Shown here: positions 1 to 8,724 of the stretch, piece after piece | Layout of the letters: every line of letters begins with the position of its first letter | Position numbering within the stretch: position 1 is the stretch's first letter | DNA from: Streptomyces toyocaensis | Lineage (GTDB): Bacteria > Actinomycetota > Actinomycetes > Streptomycetales > Streptomycetaceae | Direction: 5' to 3' | DNA: 64,000 bases | NCBI RefSeq assembly: GCF_000725125.1 | Contig: NZ_JFCB01000014.1 | Coordinates: 1-64,000 of the forward strand | Position numbers and translations under genes: made by a program | Notes under the pieces: model-generated | The model's input: only the letters and a program-made list of their open reading frames with translations | Told to the model about the DNA's origin: nothing | Databases searched by the model: none

Positions 1-1125
1 GCCGCCGCACTGGCGGAGACCGTGGACGCGGGGCGGACCGTGGAGGCGCACCGCCTCGGCCCGCGGCGCGTCGCACTGACCGACCGGCGGGTCGGGGAGT
101 GGACGGCCTGGGAGCGCTACACCCTCTGGCTGCGGTCGGTGCTCTTCCCCGTCGTCAACATCACCCATGTGACCGTTCTCGGCTCGGTGCTGATGATCGG
201 CGGGGTGTTCGTCCTGCGAGGCTGGATCGGCGTCGGCCAGCTGACCACCGGCGCGCTGATCGCACAGATGCTCGTCGACCCCGTGGGGCTGATCCTGCGG
301 TGGTACGACGAGCTGCAGGTGGCGCAGGTGTCGCTGGCCCGGCTCGTCGGGGTCCGGGACATCGAGCCGGACGCCGGGGACGCCGGTCTGGTCCCCGAGG
401 GACGCCGGGTGCACGCGGACCGGGTGCGCTTCGGCTACCGGGAGGGCGTGGACGTCCTGCGCGAGGTGTCCCTGCGGGTCGCCCCCGGGACCAGGCTGGC
501 GCTGGTCGGCCCCTCGGGCGCCGGCAAGTCCACGCTGGGCCGGCTGCTCGCCGGGATCTACGCCCCCCGGGACGGACGGGTCACTCTCGGCGACGCCGAG
601 CTGTCGCGCATGACCGCCGAACAGGTCCGGGCCCATGTGGCCCTGGTCAACCAGGAGCACCACGTCTTCGTGGGCTCCCTGCGCGACAATCTGCGGCTCG
701 CCCGCACCGGCGCCGGGGACGCCGAGCTGTGGGCGGCGCTCGGTGCGGTGGACGCGGACGGCTGGGCCCGTGCGCTGGACGAGGGGCTCGACACCGAGGT
801 CGGCTCGGGCGGGTTCGCGCTCACCCCGGCCCAGGCCCAGCAGATCGCGCTGGCCCGGCTGGTGCTGGCCGATCCGCACACGCTGGTCCTGGACGAGGCG
901 ACCTCGCTGCTCGACCCGCGCGCGGCACGTCACCTGGAGCGCTCCCTCGCCCGCGTCCTGGACGGGCGGACGGTGGTCGCCATCGCCCACCGTCTGCACA
1001 CCGCCCACGACGCGGACGTCATCGCCGTCGTGGAGGACGGCCGCATCAGCGAGCTGGGCAGCCACGACGAGCTGGTCGCGGCGGACGGCGCGTACGCGGC
1101 CCTGTGGCGGTCCTGGCACGGGTGA
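1..1125 (+). CDS. ABC transporter, fused membrane/ATP-binding subunit (5' truncated by window edge)
   Basis: The reading frame is open from base 1, so the true start lies upstream. The visible part begins in the end of an exporter-type transmembrane domain (hydrophobic segments at about 130-290) and continues into a complete nucleotide-binding domain. Seen: Walker A GPSGAGKST, Q-loop VNQEHHVF, Walker B LVLDEAT, D-loop SLLD and H-loop IAHR. The signature motif is not LSGGQ but LTPAQ (near 825). The fusion suggests an exporter half-transporter working as a homo- or heterodimer; the substrate cannot be read from the sequence. A partner may lie upstream, outside the window. Confidence 0.9.
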   Translation, partial: AAALAETVDAGRTVEAHRLGPRRVALTDRRVGEWTAWERYTLWLRSVLFPVVNITHVTVLGSVLMIGGVFVLRGWIGVGQLTTGALIAQMLVDPVGLILRWYDELQVAQVSLARLVGVRDIEPDAGDAGLVPEGRRVHADRVRFGYREGVDVLREVSLRVAPGTRLALVGPSGAGKSTLGRLLAGIYAPRDGRVTLGDAELSRMTAEQVRAHVALVNQEHHVFVGSLRDNLRLARTGAGDAELWAALGAVDADGWARALDEGLDTEVGSGGFALTPAQAQQIALARLVLADPHTLVLDEATSLLDPRAARHLERSLARVLDGRTVVAIAHRLHTAHDADVIAVVEDGRISELGSHDELVAADGAYAALWRSWHG

Positions 1126-1370
1126 CCGCGCCGTCGCACGGCGTGCGCCCGTCATCGGCGTCGGGCCGCGCGGCGGGCACGGGCGCGCGCCGCCCGCGCG
1201 GGGCGTGGCGTTGCGCGGTGGGGAGCTCCGGTGGAAGGCTGGAGTCAGGCACCGGCTCGGGGAACACCCGGATCCTGCCGGACCGGGGAGCGGGTGGCCA
1301 GTGCCCCGTGCGGCCGGCCCGGAGCGGGCCGCGGCGGGAACGGGCCCGTCCCCACCCTCTGGAGGTACCC

Positions 1371-1841
1371 GTGAACAGCGCCGACGGTTGGGGAGACGAC
1401 GTCTACCAGCCCGACGCGTCCGAGATCCAGGACGACGCCGGACTGCTCGACGCCGAGGACACCCTGGAGAACGACGGCGTCGCCGACCCCCTCGACCGGG
1501 GCTGGTCCCCTCCGGAGCGGCCCTGGGCCGTGGAGCACTACGGCGTGACGGCGGCAGAGCGCCACGAGGGCGAGACGCTGGACCAGCGGCTCTCCGAGGA
1601 GATCCCGGATCCCGCCGCCTCCGACGGCGACGGGCTCGGGGATTCCTCGGGCACCGACGGGGAACTCCTGGACAACGAGGTCGGCGCCACACGCTCCGGC
1701 CGGCTCGTGGCCCCGGACGAAGGGGCGCACGAGGACGAGGAGGAGGCACTGGTCGCCACGGACGTCGGCATCGACGGCGCGGCCGCCTCCGCCGAGGAGG
1801 CCGCCATGCACGTCGTCGACGAGGACACCCTGCCCGGCTGA
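1371..1841 (+). CDS. DUF5709-type acidic hypothetical protein
   Basis: This 156-residue protein is strongly acidic, rich in Asp, Glu and Gly, and has no membrane segment or signal peptide. The GTG start is chosen because TGGAGG lies a few bases upstream at about 1360. The layout (YQPDASEIQDD near the N terminus, a central segment with DRGWSPPERP, and an acidic tail) matches the actinobacterial DUF5709 family as I remember it. That family has no known function. It lies 51 bp upstream of rpmE2 on the same strand. The family assignment is moderately sure; the coding call is firm from codon bias. Confidence 0.75.
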   Translation: MNSADGWGDDVYQPDASEIQDDAGLLDAEDTLENDGVADPLDRGWSPPERPWAVEHYGVTAAERHEGETLDQRLSEEIPDPAASDGDGLGDSSGTDGELLDNEVGATRSGRLVAPDEGAHEDEEEALVATDVGIDGAAASAEEAAMHVVDEDTLPG

Positions 1842-1892
1842 CCCCGCCGCTCCCCCGCCGCAGCGCGGTCCCGAGTCGCACGAGGAGCACTC

Positions 1893-2147
1893 ATGCAGCA
1901 GGACAAGCACCCCGACTACCGCCCGGTGGTCTTCCGCGACCGTGCCGCCGGATACGCCTTCCTCACCCGGTCCACCGCGACCAGCGAGCAGACCATCGAG
2001 TGGGACGACGGCGAGACCTACCCGGTGGTGGACGTGGAGATCTCCTCGGAGAGCCACCCGTTCTACACGGGCAAGGCCCGGACGGTGGACACGGAGGGCC
2101 GGGTCGCCCGCTTCGAGCGCCGGTACGGCGGTGAGGGCACCGGCTGA
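1893..2147 (+). CDS. rpmE2: 50S ribosomal protein L31 type B (zinc-independent paralogue)
   Basis: An 84-residue ribosomal protein L31 starting with QDKHPDYRPVVF, the usual type B opening. It contains no cysteine, so it is the C-minus form that cannot bind zinc. In other bacteria this form replaces the zinc-containing L31 on ribosomes during zinc starvation and is often repressed by Zur. The start is the ATG after ACGAGGAGCACTC. I see no AT-rich Zur-type palindrome in the short gap upstream, so a zinc-responsive promoter, if present, would lie before the DUF5709 gene or elsewhere. Confidence 0.92.
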   Translation: MQQDKHPDYRPVVFRDRAAGYAFLTRSTATSEQTIEWDDGETYPVVDVEISSESHPFYTGKARTVDTEGRVARFERRYGGEGTG

Positions 2148-2167
2148 GTCCCGCGGGGACGGGACCG

Positions 2168-2962
2168 TCAGATCACGTTGAGCGCCGCCGCGCAGCCCAC
2201 CCCGCCCAGCAGCATGAAGGCGGGCATCAGTACCTTCAGCTCCACCCAGCTGCCCGCCCGGAACCGCATGAACCGGGGCGGACCGATCGGGTACCAGCGC
2301 TTGCGGCCCACCGGTATGGGCCACAGGATCGGGCAGCCGGAGACGGTCAGCGCGTCCCCGATGTCGTGCACCAGTGCCCCCAGCACGATCGGCAGCCCCA
2401 GCCACAGGTACTCCTGGCCGGGCGCGGTGAACAGCCAGTCGGAGCCGTTGCCGGGCTTGTCCAGGACGTCCGCGATGATCCAGGCGGTGGCCGCCGCCAG
2501 CAGCCACACCAGGACGTCGCTGCTGGAGCCGCGGGTCGCCCGCCACAGCAGGCCCTCGATGGCGAGCACCATGTGCACGAAGAGGATGGCCAGTACCGCC
2601 CAGCGGCCGCCGTTGACCGCCAGGGCCGCGGTGCCACCGCCGATCAGGACGGCCCACAGCCAGGTGTGCGTGAGCGTGCGGTGCCCGCCGGAGCGGCGCG
2701 GGTCGCCCTGCTTCTTGGTGGCCTTGTAGACGGCGTAGGAGAGTTTGTCGACGACCTCGCACAACCAGCGGGACAGCGGCCCGAAGGACCGCGAGATGGT
2801 GGCCGCCTTGTGGTCCAGGTCCGGGGCGAGTGCGGCGCCCGCGCAGATCAGGGCACCGGCCAGGAGCACCGGCCAGGGCATCGGACGTCCGGCGGCGGCC
2901 ACGGCCGCACCGACCCCGAGCCAGGCCGCGGCGCCCGACAGTGAGTGTGCTGGTCCCATCAT
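2168..2962 (-). CDS. YdjM/LexA-type membrane-bound metal-dependent hydrolase
   Basis: An integral membrane protein of about 264 residues with several hydrophobic helices and the metal-ligand motifs of the YdjM family: PAHSLSG near the N terminus, PDLDHK, GGHRTLTHTW and LVHDIGDALT. Such proteins are predicted inner-membrane metal-dependent hydrolases; the substrate is unknown. I start at the MMGPAHS methionine, where the conserved sequence begins. An ATG 18 bases further upstream (at 2980) is possible but sits directly against its purine-rich stretch. The gene is divergent from the helicase at 3108. Confidence 0.8.
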   Translation of the reverse strand: MMGPAHSLSGAAAWLGVGAAVAAAGRPMPWPVLLAGALICAGAALAPDLDHKAATISRSFGPLSRWLCEVVDKLSYAVYKATKKQGDPRRSGGHRTLTHTWLWAVLIGGGTAALAVNGGRWAVLAILFVHMVLAIEGLLWRATRGSSSDVLVWLLAAATAWIIADVLDKPGNGSDWLFTAPGQEYLWLGLPIVLGALVHDIGDALTVSGCPILWPIPVGRKRWYPIGPPRFMRFRAGSWVELKVLMPAFMLLGGVGCAAALNVI

Positions 2963-3107
2963 CCCCGTTGCCCGCCCCATTCCTCTTTCGCCGCCGGACG
3001 GTTGACCGGCGGCGTCGGCACTCCGCCGGCGACACAGCGTAGCGGTCGTGATCTTCGGGCCCGTAGCCGATTCCCGCATCGGACCGGCGGGCAGGCAAGA
3101 TGGGGAT

Positions 3108-5621
3108 GTGACCCTCATCGATCAGCTGCCGCCGACCGCCGACCCCGACGCCCTGTACGAAGCCTTCGAGTCGTGGGCCCGGGAGCGCGGTCTCACGCTC
3201 TACCCCCACCAGGAGGAGGCGCTGATCGAGGTGGTCTCCGGCGCGAACGTGATCGTGTCGACGCCCACCGGGTCCGGCAAAAGCATGATCGCGGCGGGCG
3301 CCCACTTCGCCGCACTCGCACGCGACGAGGTCACCTTCTACACCGCGCCCATCAAGGCGCTGGTGTCCGAGAAGTTCTTCGAGCTGTGCAAGATCTTCGG
3401 CACGGAGAACGTGGGCATGCTCACCGGTGACGCGTCGGTCAACGCGGACGCCCCGGTCATCTGCTGCACCGCCGAGGTACTGGCGTCGATCGCGCTGCGC
3501 GACGGCCGGAACGCCGACGTGGGCCAGGTCGTGATGGACGAGTTCCACTTCTACGCGGAGCCGGACCGGGGCTGGGCCTGGCAGATCCCCCTGCTGGAGC
3601 TGCCGCAGGCGCAGTTCGTGCTGATGTCGGCGACGCTCGGCGACGTCTCCTTCTTCGAGAAGGACCTGACCCGCCGCACGGACCGCCCCACCGCGGTGGT
3701 CCGCTCGGCGACCCGGCCGGTGCCGCTGTCGTACGAGTACCGGTACACGCCGCTCACCGAGACGCTCACCGATCTGCTGGCGGCGCGGCAGGCTCCGGTC
3801 TACATCGTGCACTTCACGCAGGCGCAGGCGGTGGAGCGGGCGCAGGCGCTGATGAGCATCAACATGTGCACGCGCGAGGAGAAGGACCGGATCGCCGAAC
3901 TCATCGGCAACTTCCGGTTCACCACCAAGTTCGGCCGCAATCTGTCCCGTTACGTCCGGCACGGCATCGGAGTGCACCACGCAGGCATGCTGCCCAAGTA
4001 CCGGCGGCTGGTGGAGAAGCTCGCGCAGGCGGGTCTGCTGAAGGTCATCTGCGGCACGGACACGCTCGGTGTGGGTGTCAACGTCCCCATTCGCACGGTG
4101 TTGTTCACGGCGCTGACCAAGTACGACGGCAGCCGTGTACGTACCCTCCGGGCCCGCGAGTTCCACCAGATCGCGGGCCGCGCCGGACGCGCCGGCTTCG
4201 ACACCGAGGGCTTCGTGGTGGCCCAGGCCCCCGAGCACGTGATCGAGAACGAGAAGGCGCTGGCGAAGGCAGGCGACGATCCGAAGAAGCGCCGCAAGGT
4301 CGTGCGCAAGAAGGCGCCCGAGGGTTTCGTCGCCTGGAGCGAGCAGACCTTCGACAAGCTCATCGTCTCCGAGCCGGAGCCGCTGACCTCGCGCTTCCGG
4401 GTCACGCACACGATGCTGCTGTCGGTGATCGCCCGGCCCGGCAACGCCTTCGAGGCGATGCGCCGGATGCTGGAGGACAACCACGAGCCGCGCAAGCAGC
4501 AGCTGCGGCACATCAGGCGGGCGATCGCCATCTACCGATCGCTGCTGGACGGCGGCATCGTCGAGAAGCTCGACCGGCCGGACGCGGAGGGTCGCGTCGT
4601 GCGCCTCACCGTGGATCTGCAGCAGGACTTCGCGCTGAACCAGCCGCTGTCCACGTTCGCGCTGGCCGCGTTCGAACTGCTGGATCCCGAGTCGCCGTCG
4701 TACGCGCTGGACATGGTGTCCGTGGTGGAGTCCACCCTGGACGATCCGCGCCAGATCCTCGCCGCCCAGCAGAACAAGGCACGCGGCGAGGCGGTCGCCG
4801 CCATGAAGGCCGACGGGGTGGAGTACGAGGAGCGCATGGAGCGCCTCCAGGACGTCACCTACCCGAAGCCGCTGGAGGAACTCCTCTTCCACGCGTACAA
4901 CACGTACCGCAAGAGCCATCCCTGGGTCGGTGACCATCCGCTGTCGCCGAAGTCCGTGGTCCGGGACATGTACGAGCGGGCGCTGTCCTTCACGGAGCTG
5001 GTGTCCCACTACGAACTGGCCCGCACCGAGGGCATCGTGCTGCGCTACCTCGCCGGCGCCTACAAGGCGCTGGAGCACACCGTGCCCGACGACCTGAAGT
5101 CGGAGGACCTGGAGGATCTGATCGCCTGGCTGGGCGAGATGGTGCGTCAGGTCGACTCGAGCCTGCTGGACGAGTGGGAGCAGCTGGCGAATCCGGAGGA
5201 GATGACCGCCGAGGAGGCCCAGGAGAAGGCCGACCAGGTCAAGCCCGTCACCGCCAACGCGCGTGCCTTCCGCGTCCTGGTCCGCAACGCCATGTTCCGC
5301 CGGGTCGAGCTCGCCGCCCTGGACCAGATGGCGGAACTGGGCGAACTGGACGCCGAGTCGGGCTGGGACGCCGGCGCCTGGGGCGAGGCCATGGACGCGT
5401 ACTGGGACGAGTACGAGGAGCTGGGCACCGGCCCCGACGCCCGCGGACCGAAGCTGCTGCTGATCGAGGAGGAGCCGGAGAACGCCCTGTGGCGGGTGAG
5501 GCAGATCTTCGACGACCCGAGCGGCGACCACGACTGGGGCATCAGCGCCGAGGTGGACCTCACCGCCTCCGACGCGGAGGGCCGTGCTGTCGTCCGCGTC
5601 ACCGATGTCGGCCAGTTGTGA
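3108..5621 (+). CDS. Ski2-like DEAD/DEAH-box RNA helicase with DUF3516 C-terminal region
   Basis: An 837-residue superfamily 2 helicase. Motif I is STPTGSGKSM, motif II is MDEFHFY (DExH type), motif III is LMSATLG and motif VI is HQIAGRAGRAGFD. The long C-terminal half is the all-helical DUF3516-type extension found in actinobacterial homologues. A role in ATP-dependent RNA or DNA unwinding is inferred. The GTG at 3108 is preferred: CAAGAT, a near -10 element, lies 7 bases before it and no Shine-Dalgarno stands in the right place, so the message may be leaderless. tesB follows after 19 bases and is probably co-transcribed. Confidence 0.92.
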   Translation: MTLIDQLPPTADPDALYEAFESWARERGLTLYPHQEEALIEVVSGANVIVSTPTGSGKSMIAAGAHFAALARDEVTFYTAPIKALVSEKFFELCKIFGTENVGMLTGDASVNADAPVICCTAEVLASIALRDGRNADVGQVVMDEFHFYAEPDRGWAWQIPLLELPQAQFVLMSATLGDVSFFEKDLTRRTDRPTAVVRSATRPVPLSYEYRYTPLTETLTDLLAARQAPVYIVHFTQAQAVERAQALMSINMCTREEKDRIAELIGNFRFTTKFGRNLSRYVRHGIGVHHAGMLPKYRRLVEKLAQAGLLKVICGTDTLGVGVNVPIRTVLFTALTKYDGSRVRTLRAREFHQIAGRAGRAGFDTEGFVVAQAPEHVIENEKALAKAGDDPKKRRKVVRKKAPEGFVAWSEQTFDKLIVSEPEPLTSRFRVTHTMLLSVIARPGNAFEAMRRMLEDNHEPRKQQLRHIRRAIAIYRSLLDGGIVEKLDRPDAEGRVVRLTVDLQQDFALNQPLSTFALAAFELLDPESPSYALDMVSVVESTLDDPRQILAAQQNKARGEAVAAMKADGVEYEERMERLQDVTYPKPLEELLFHAYNTYRKSHPWVGDHPLSPKSVVRDMYERALSFTELVSHYELARTEGIVLRYLAGAYKALEHTVPDDLKSEDLEDLIAWLGEMVRQVDSSLLDEWEQLANPEEMTAEEAQEKADQVKPVTANARAFRVLVRNAMFRRVELAALDQMAELGELDAESGWDAGAWGEAMDAYWDEYEELGTGPDARGPKLLLIEEEPENALWRVRQIFDDPSGDHDWGISAEVDLTASDAEGRAVVRVTDVGQL

Positions 5622-5640
5622 GCACAGGAGAAGCCCACCC

Positions 5641-6507
5641 ATGACGAACCCGGCCGAGAGCCTTGTCGCCCTGCTCGACCTGGAACAGATCGAGGTCAAC
5701 ATCTTCCGTGGCCGCAGCCCGCAGGAGTCGCTGCAGCGGGTCTTCGGCGGCCAGGTGGCCGGCCAGGCCCTGGTCGCGGCCGGCCGCACCACGGAGGGCG
5801 ACCGTCCGGTGCACTCGCTGCACGCGTACTTCCTGCGTCCCGGGCGGCCCGGGGTGCCGATCGTGTACCAGGTCGAACGGGTGCGGGACGGCAGGTCGTT
5901 CACCACCCGCCGGGTCACCGCGGTGCAGCAGGGCCGCACGATCTTCAATCTCACCGCCTCCTTCCACAAGCCGGAACCGGGGGGTTTCGAGCACCAGCTG
6001 CCGCCGGCCCGCGAGGTCCCGGATCCGGAGTCGCTGCCGACGGTCACCGACGAAATCCGTGAGCATCTGGGCACGCTGCCGGAGCAGTTGGAGCGCATGG
6101 CGCGCCGGCAGCCCTTCGACATCCGCTACGTGGACCGGCTGCGCTGGGCGCCGGAGGACGTCCGGGGCGCCGAGCCGCGCAGCGCGGTGTGGATGCGTGC
6201 GGTCGGCCCGCTCGGTGACGACCCGCTGGTGCACACCTGCGCCCTGACCTACGCCAGTGACATGACCCTCCTGGACGCCGTGCGGATCCCGGTGGAGCCG
6301 CTGTGGGGCCCGCGCGGCTTCGACATGGCGTCGCTGGACCACGCCATGTGGTTCCACCGCCCCTTCCGGGCGGACGAGTGGTTCCTGTACGACCAGGAGT
6401 CGCCGATCGCCACGGGTGGACGGGGTCTGGCCCGTGGGCGGATCTACGACCTCCAGGGGCGGATGCTGGTGTCCGTCGTGCAGGAGGGGCTGTTCCGGGC
6501 GGTGTAG
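5641..6507 (+). CDS. tesB: Acyl-CoA thioesterase II
   Basis: A 288-residue double-hotdog thioesterase that hydrolyses acyl-CoA to free fatty acid and CoA. The N-terminal hotdog holds VFGGQVAGQAL and the C-terminal one holds TYASDMTLLD, SLDHAMWFHRPF and QEGLFR. These contain the Asp, Thr/Ser and Gln positions that form the active site in the E. coli enzyme. ACAGGAGAAG precedes the ATG. It lies just downstream of the helicase gene, with no visible terminator between them. Confidence 0.93.
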   Translation: MTNPAESLVALLDLEQIEVNIFRGRSPQESLQRVFGGQVAGQALVAAGRTTEGDRPVHSLHAYFLRPGRPGVPIVYQVERVRDGRSFTTRRVTAVQQGRTIFNLTASFHKPEPGGFEHQLPPAREVPDPESLPTVTDEIREHLGTLPEQLERMARRQPFDIRYVDRLRWAPEDVRGAEPRSAVWMRAVGPLGDDPLVHTCALTYASDMTLLDAVRIPVEPLWGPRGFDMASLDHAMWFHRPFRADEWFLYDQESPIATGGRGLARGRIYDLQGRMLVSVVQEGLFRAV

Positions 6508-6517
6508 GTCACCGGCC

Positions 6518-6887
6518 TCAGCGGCGCCGGCGGCCCAGCAGGCCACGGCGGGCCCCACGGGCCGGTTCCGCGGCGCGGCGCGTCCGCGGGACCGGCCGAG
6601 GGCGGCGGGGCGCCGGCCGGTGATCCCGTGCCTGTTGTGTCAGCCGGGTCAGGTCGGCCTGCAACCAGGCGATCTCGTCGGGTCCTTGGCCGTCATGAGG
6701 TCCTGTGCGAGGTGGGCCGCCGGTGAGCCGGGGCGCCGTGGGCGGGCGGCGGCCCGCGGAAGCCGTCGAGGTGTGACCGGCACAGTTCCCGCGCCGCACG
6801 GCCCGTCGTGACCCAGCTGTCACGGTCCCCCGAGGTCCGCTCGGCGGTCACGGTCACGTCGTGCGTACGGGTGTGGTGTCCGGGCAT
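6518..6887 (-). pseudogene. Small conserved-looking gene broken by two frameshifts
   Basis: An ATG at 6887 with a good GGGGGAGA ribosome-binding site opens a frame reading MPGHHTRTHDVTVTAER and then DRDSWVTTGRAARELCRSHL. This frame stops at 6693. Within it, high G/C third-position bias passes to a second frame reading HLAQDLMTAKDP (about 6685-6720), and then to a third frame reading DEIAWLQADLTRLTQQARD, which runs to a stop at 6518. Joining the three segments gives one plausible protein of about 120 residues with a basic tail. Either the gene is decaying or the assembly has indel errors. I do not recognise a function. Confidence 0.4.
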
Positions 6888-7009
6888 GCTCGTCTCCCCC
6901 GTGAAGTGTCGGCGGCCGGCGCCGGATGCGCCGCTTCGTAAAGGTAGCCACTCGATCACCCTGCGTGACAAGTCTGTGGAAAACTCCCGGGCGAGGGACG
7001 AACGACAGG

Positions 7010-7417
7010 TCAGAGGTCGGTACCGGGTTCCGGCCGGCGGGTGTCCACGTCCAGATGCTCGCCGACCCGGTTGACCAGCAGCGTCATCTCGTAGCCGATC
7101 TGGCCGATGTCGGCCTCGGCACCGCTGAGCACGCAGAGACAGCTTCCGGTGCCCGCCGCGGTGACGAAGAGCACCGCGTCGTCGAACTCGACCATCGTCT
7201 GGCGCACCCCGCCCGCGCCGAAGTGCCGTCCCGACCCCTTGGCGAGGCTGTGCAGGCCGGACGACACGGCGGCCAGGTGCTCCGCGTCCTCCCGGCGCAG
7301 CCCCGTGCTCGCGCCCGTCACCAGCCCGTCGTTGGACAGGACGAGCGCGTGCCGTACGTGTTCGACGCGTTGGGTCAGGTCGTCCAGTAGCCAGTCGAGT
7401 CCCTGGTTCTGCCCCAT
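7010..7417 (-). CDS. Roadblock/LC7 domain protein (MglB/CvnB-like)
   Basis: A 135-residue roadblock/LC7 protein, seen in DWLLDDLTQRVEHVRHALVL, SNDGLVTGAS and a C-terminal LSGAEADIGQIGYEM segment. The start MGQNQGLDWLL follows GGGGAGAGGG. Roadblock proteins of this type act as regulators (GAP-like) of small Ras-like GTPases, and in Streptomyces they usually sit in conservon (cvn) operons with a histidine-kinase-like protein, a DUF742 protein and a GTPase. None of those partners is next to this gene, so it is an isolated copy that may act on a conservon elsewhere. Confidence 0.85.
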   Translation of the reverse strand: MGQNQGLDWLLDDLTQRVEHVRHALVLSNDGLVTGASTGLRREDAEHLAAVSSGLHSLAKGSGRHFGAGGVRQTMVEFDDAVLFVTAAGTGSCLCVLSGAEADIGQIGYEMTLLVNRVGEHLDVDTRRPEPGTDL

Positions 7418-7536
7418 GTCGTCCCTCTCCCCCTGCTCTTCCCCGTGGTCTGCCCCGTGTGCCGTCCCCTCCCCGCGGGAGGGTCCCCGCGCCAGCCTTC
7501 CCCACGACGGGGCCCCGGGCAAGGAGGATGGAGGCC

Positions 7537-7965
7537 ATGGGACACAAGATGACCGAGGAAGAGTGGCGGGAGTTCGTCTCGTCCGGAACCCGCACCGCCA
7601 AGCTCGCCACCGTCCGTGCCGACGGCAGCCCGCACGTGGCGCCGGTCTGGTTCCTGGCCGACGGGAACGAGGTGGTCTTCACCACCGGCGCGCGGACCGT
7701 GAAGGGCCGCAACGTGGCCCGCGACGGGCGGGTCGCCCTGTGCGTGGACGACGACCGTCCGCCGTTCGGCTTCGTGGTGCTGCACGGCCGGGCGCGGCTC
7801 TCGGAGGACGCCGAGCAGCTCCGGCACTGGGCCACCCGGATCGGCGCACGGTACATGGGCGAGGAACGCGCCGAGGAGTTCGGGGCGCGCAACGCGGTGC
7901 CCGGCGAACTCCTTGTCCGTGTCACGGTCGAGAGGGTCGTGGCGGAGGCGGACGTCGCGGACTGA
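7537..7965 (+). CDS. PPOX-class (FMN/F420-dependent) oxidoreductase
   Basis: A 142-residue split-barrel flavin-binding protein of the pyridoxamine 5'-phosphate oxidase-like superfamily. Seen: TAKLATVRADGSPHVAPVWF, the typical first strands, then VVFTTGARTVKGRNVARDGRVAL. In actinomycetes many relatives use F420 rather than FMN; the cofactor and substrate here are inferred only from the family. The ATG at 7537 is chosen because AAGGAGG lies 9 bases upstream; an in-frame ATG at 7528 overlaps that site. A hairpin follows the stop immediately. Confidence 0.85.
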   Translation: MGHKMTEEEWREFVSSGTRTAKLATVRADGSPHVAPVWFLADGNEVVFTTGARTVKGRNVARDGRVALCVDDDRPPFGFVVLHGRARLSEDAEQLRHWATRIGARYMGEERAEEFGARNAVPGELLVRVTVERVVAEADVAD

Positions 7966-7967
7966 CA

Positions 7968-7987
7968 CCCGGCCGGAAGGGGCCGGG
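7968..7987 (+). terminator. Hairpin after the PPOX oxidoreductase
   Basis: CCCGGCC (7968-7974) pairs perfectly with GGCCGGG (7981-7987) across a six-base loop, starting two bases after the stop codon. There is no U-tract, which is usual for Streptomyces terminators. Confidence 0.4.
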
Positions 7988-8103
7988 ATCCGGTGCGGCG
8001 GTGCGCCGGGGCGGCCCTGCGACGCGCGGACGTGCGCGCGTCGGTGCCGTCCGTCCCGGTGTGGGTCCTGCCGTCACTCCCGCCGTGCGGAATCATGCGG
8101 AGC

Positions 8104-8703
8104 ATGAGCGACGACCACACACACGTCCAGGAGTTCTTCACCGCGCGCGCCGCGGACTGGGACCGCCGCTTCCCCGACGACGGCCCGGCGTACGCGGCCG
8201 CGGTCGCCGAACTCGGCCTGCGGGAGGGCGGCCGGGTCCTCGACGCGGGCTGCGGCACCGGGCGGGCGCTGCCCGCGCTGCGCGCGGCCGTGGGGTCCTC
8301 GGGCGTGGTGCTCGGCGCGGATCTCACCCCGGCCATGCTGCGGGAGGCGGCGCGGGCCGGGCGGGACCGCGACGGAGTGCTGCTGCTGACCGACGTGGCC
8401 GCGCTGCCGCTGCGTTCCTCCTCGCTGGACGCCGTGTTCGCGGCCGGGCTGATCGCGCACCTGCCCGACCCGGCCGGCGACCTCCGGGAGATCGCGCGGG
8501 TGGTGCGGCCCGGCGGTGTGCTGGCGCTGTTCCACCCGATCGGCCGGGCGGCACTCGCCGCGCGCCAGGGCCGCGCGATCACACCGGACGACCTCCGCGC
8601 CGAACCGAACCTGCGCGCCTTGCTGACGCGTTCGGGCTGGCGCATGACGTCGTACGCCGACGAGGACGACCGGTTCCTGGCGCTGGCCGTCCGCGCGGAC
8701 TGA
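8104..8703 (+). CDS. SAM-dependent class I methyltransferase
   Basis: A 199-residue Rossmann-fold methyltransferase. Motif I is VLDAGCGTGRALP, motif II is GVVLGADLTPAML, and the later motifs include LTDVAALPLRSSSLDAV and IARVVRPGGVLALF. It resembles small-molecule methyltransferases of the ubiE type; the substrate is unknown. I start at MSDDHTHVQEF. An ATG three codons earlier (8095) is equally possible, as neither has a convincing ribosome-binding site. It ends 21 bases from the convergent oxygenase gene. Confidence 0.82.
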   Translation: MSDDHTHVQEFFTARAADWDRRFPDDGPAYAAAVAELGLREGGRVLDAGCGTGRALPALRAAVGSSGVVLGADLTPAMLREAARAGRDRDGVLLLTDVAALPLRSSSLDAVFAAGLIAHLPDPAGDLREIARVVRPGGVLALFHPIGRAALAARQGRAITPDDLRAEPNLRALLTRSGWRMTSYADEDDRFLALAVRAD

Positions 8704-8724
8704 GCTCCCGGGCGTGCGCCGGGA

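Noticed and set aside
1842..1892. Zur box upstream of rpmE2
   Set aside because: The gap contains only GC-rich sequence with no AT-rich Zur-type palindrome.
1245..6122. A 1625-residue open frame on the minus strand
   Set aside because: It runs antisense to rpmE2, the helicase and tesB, has Arg/Gly/Val-rich shadow composition and no family motif; it is an artefact of high GC.
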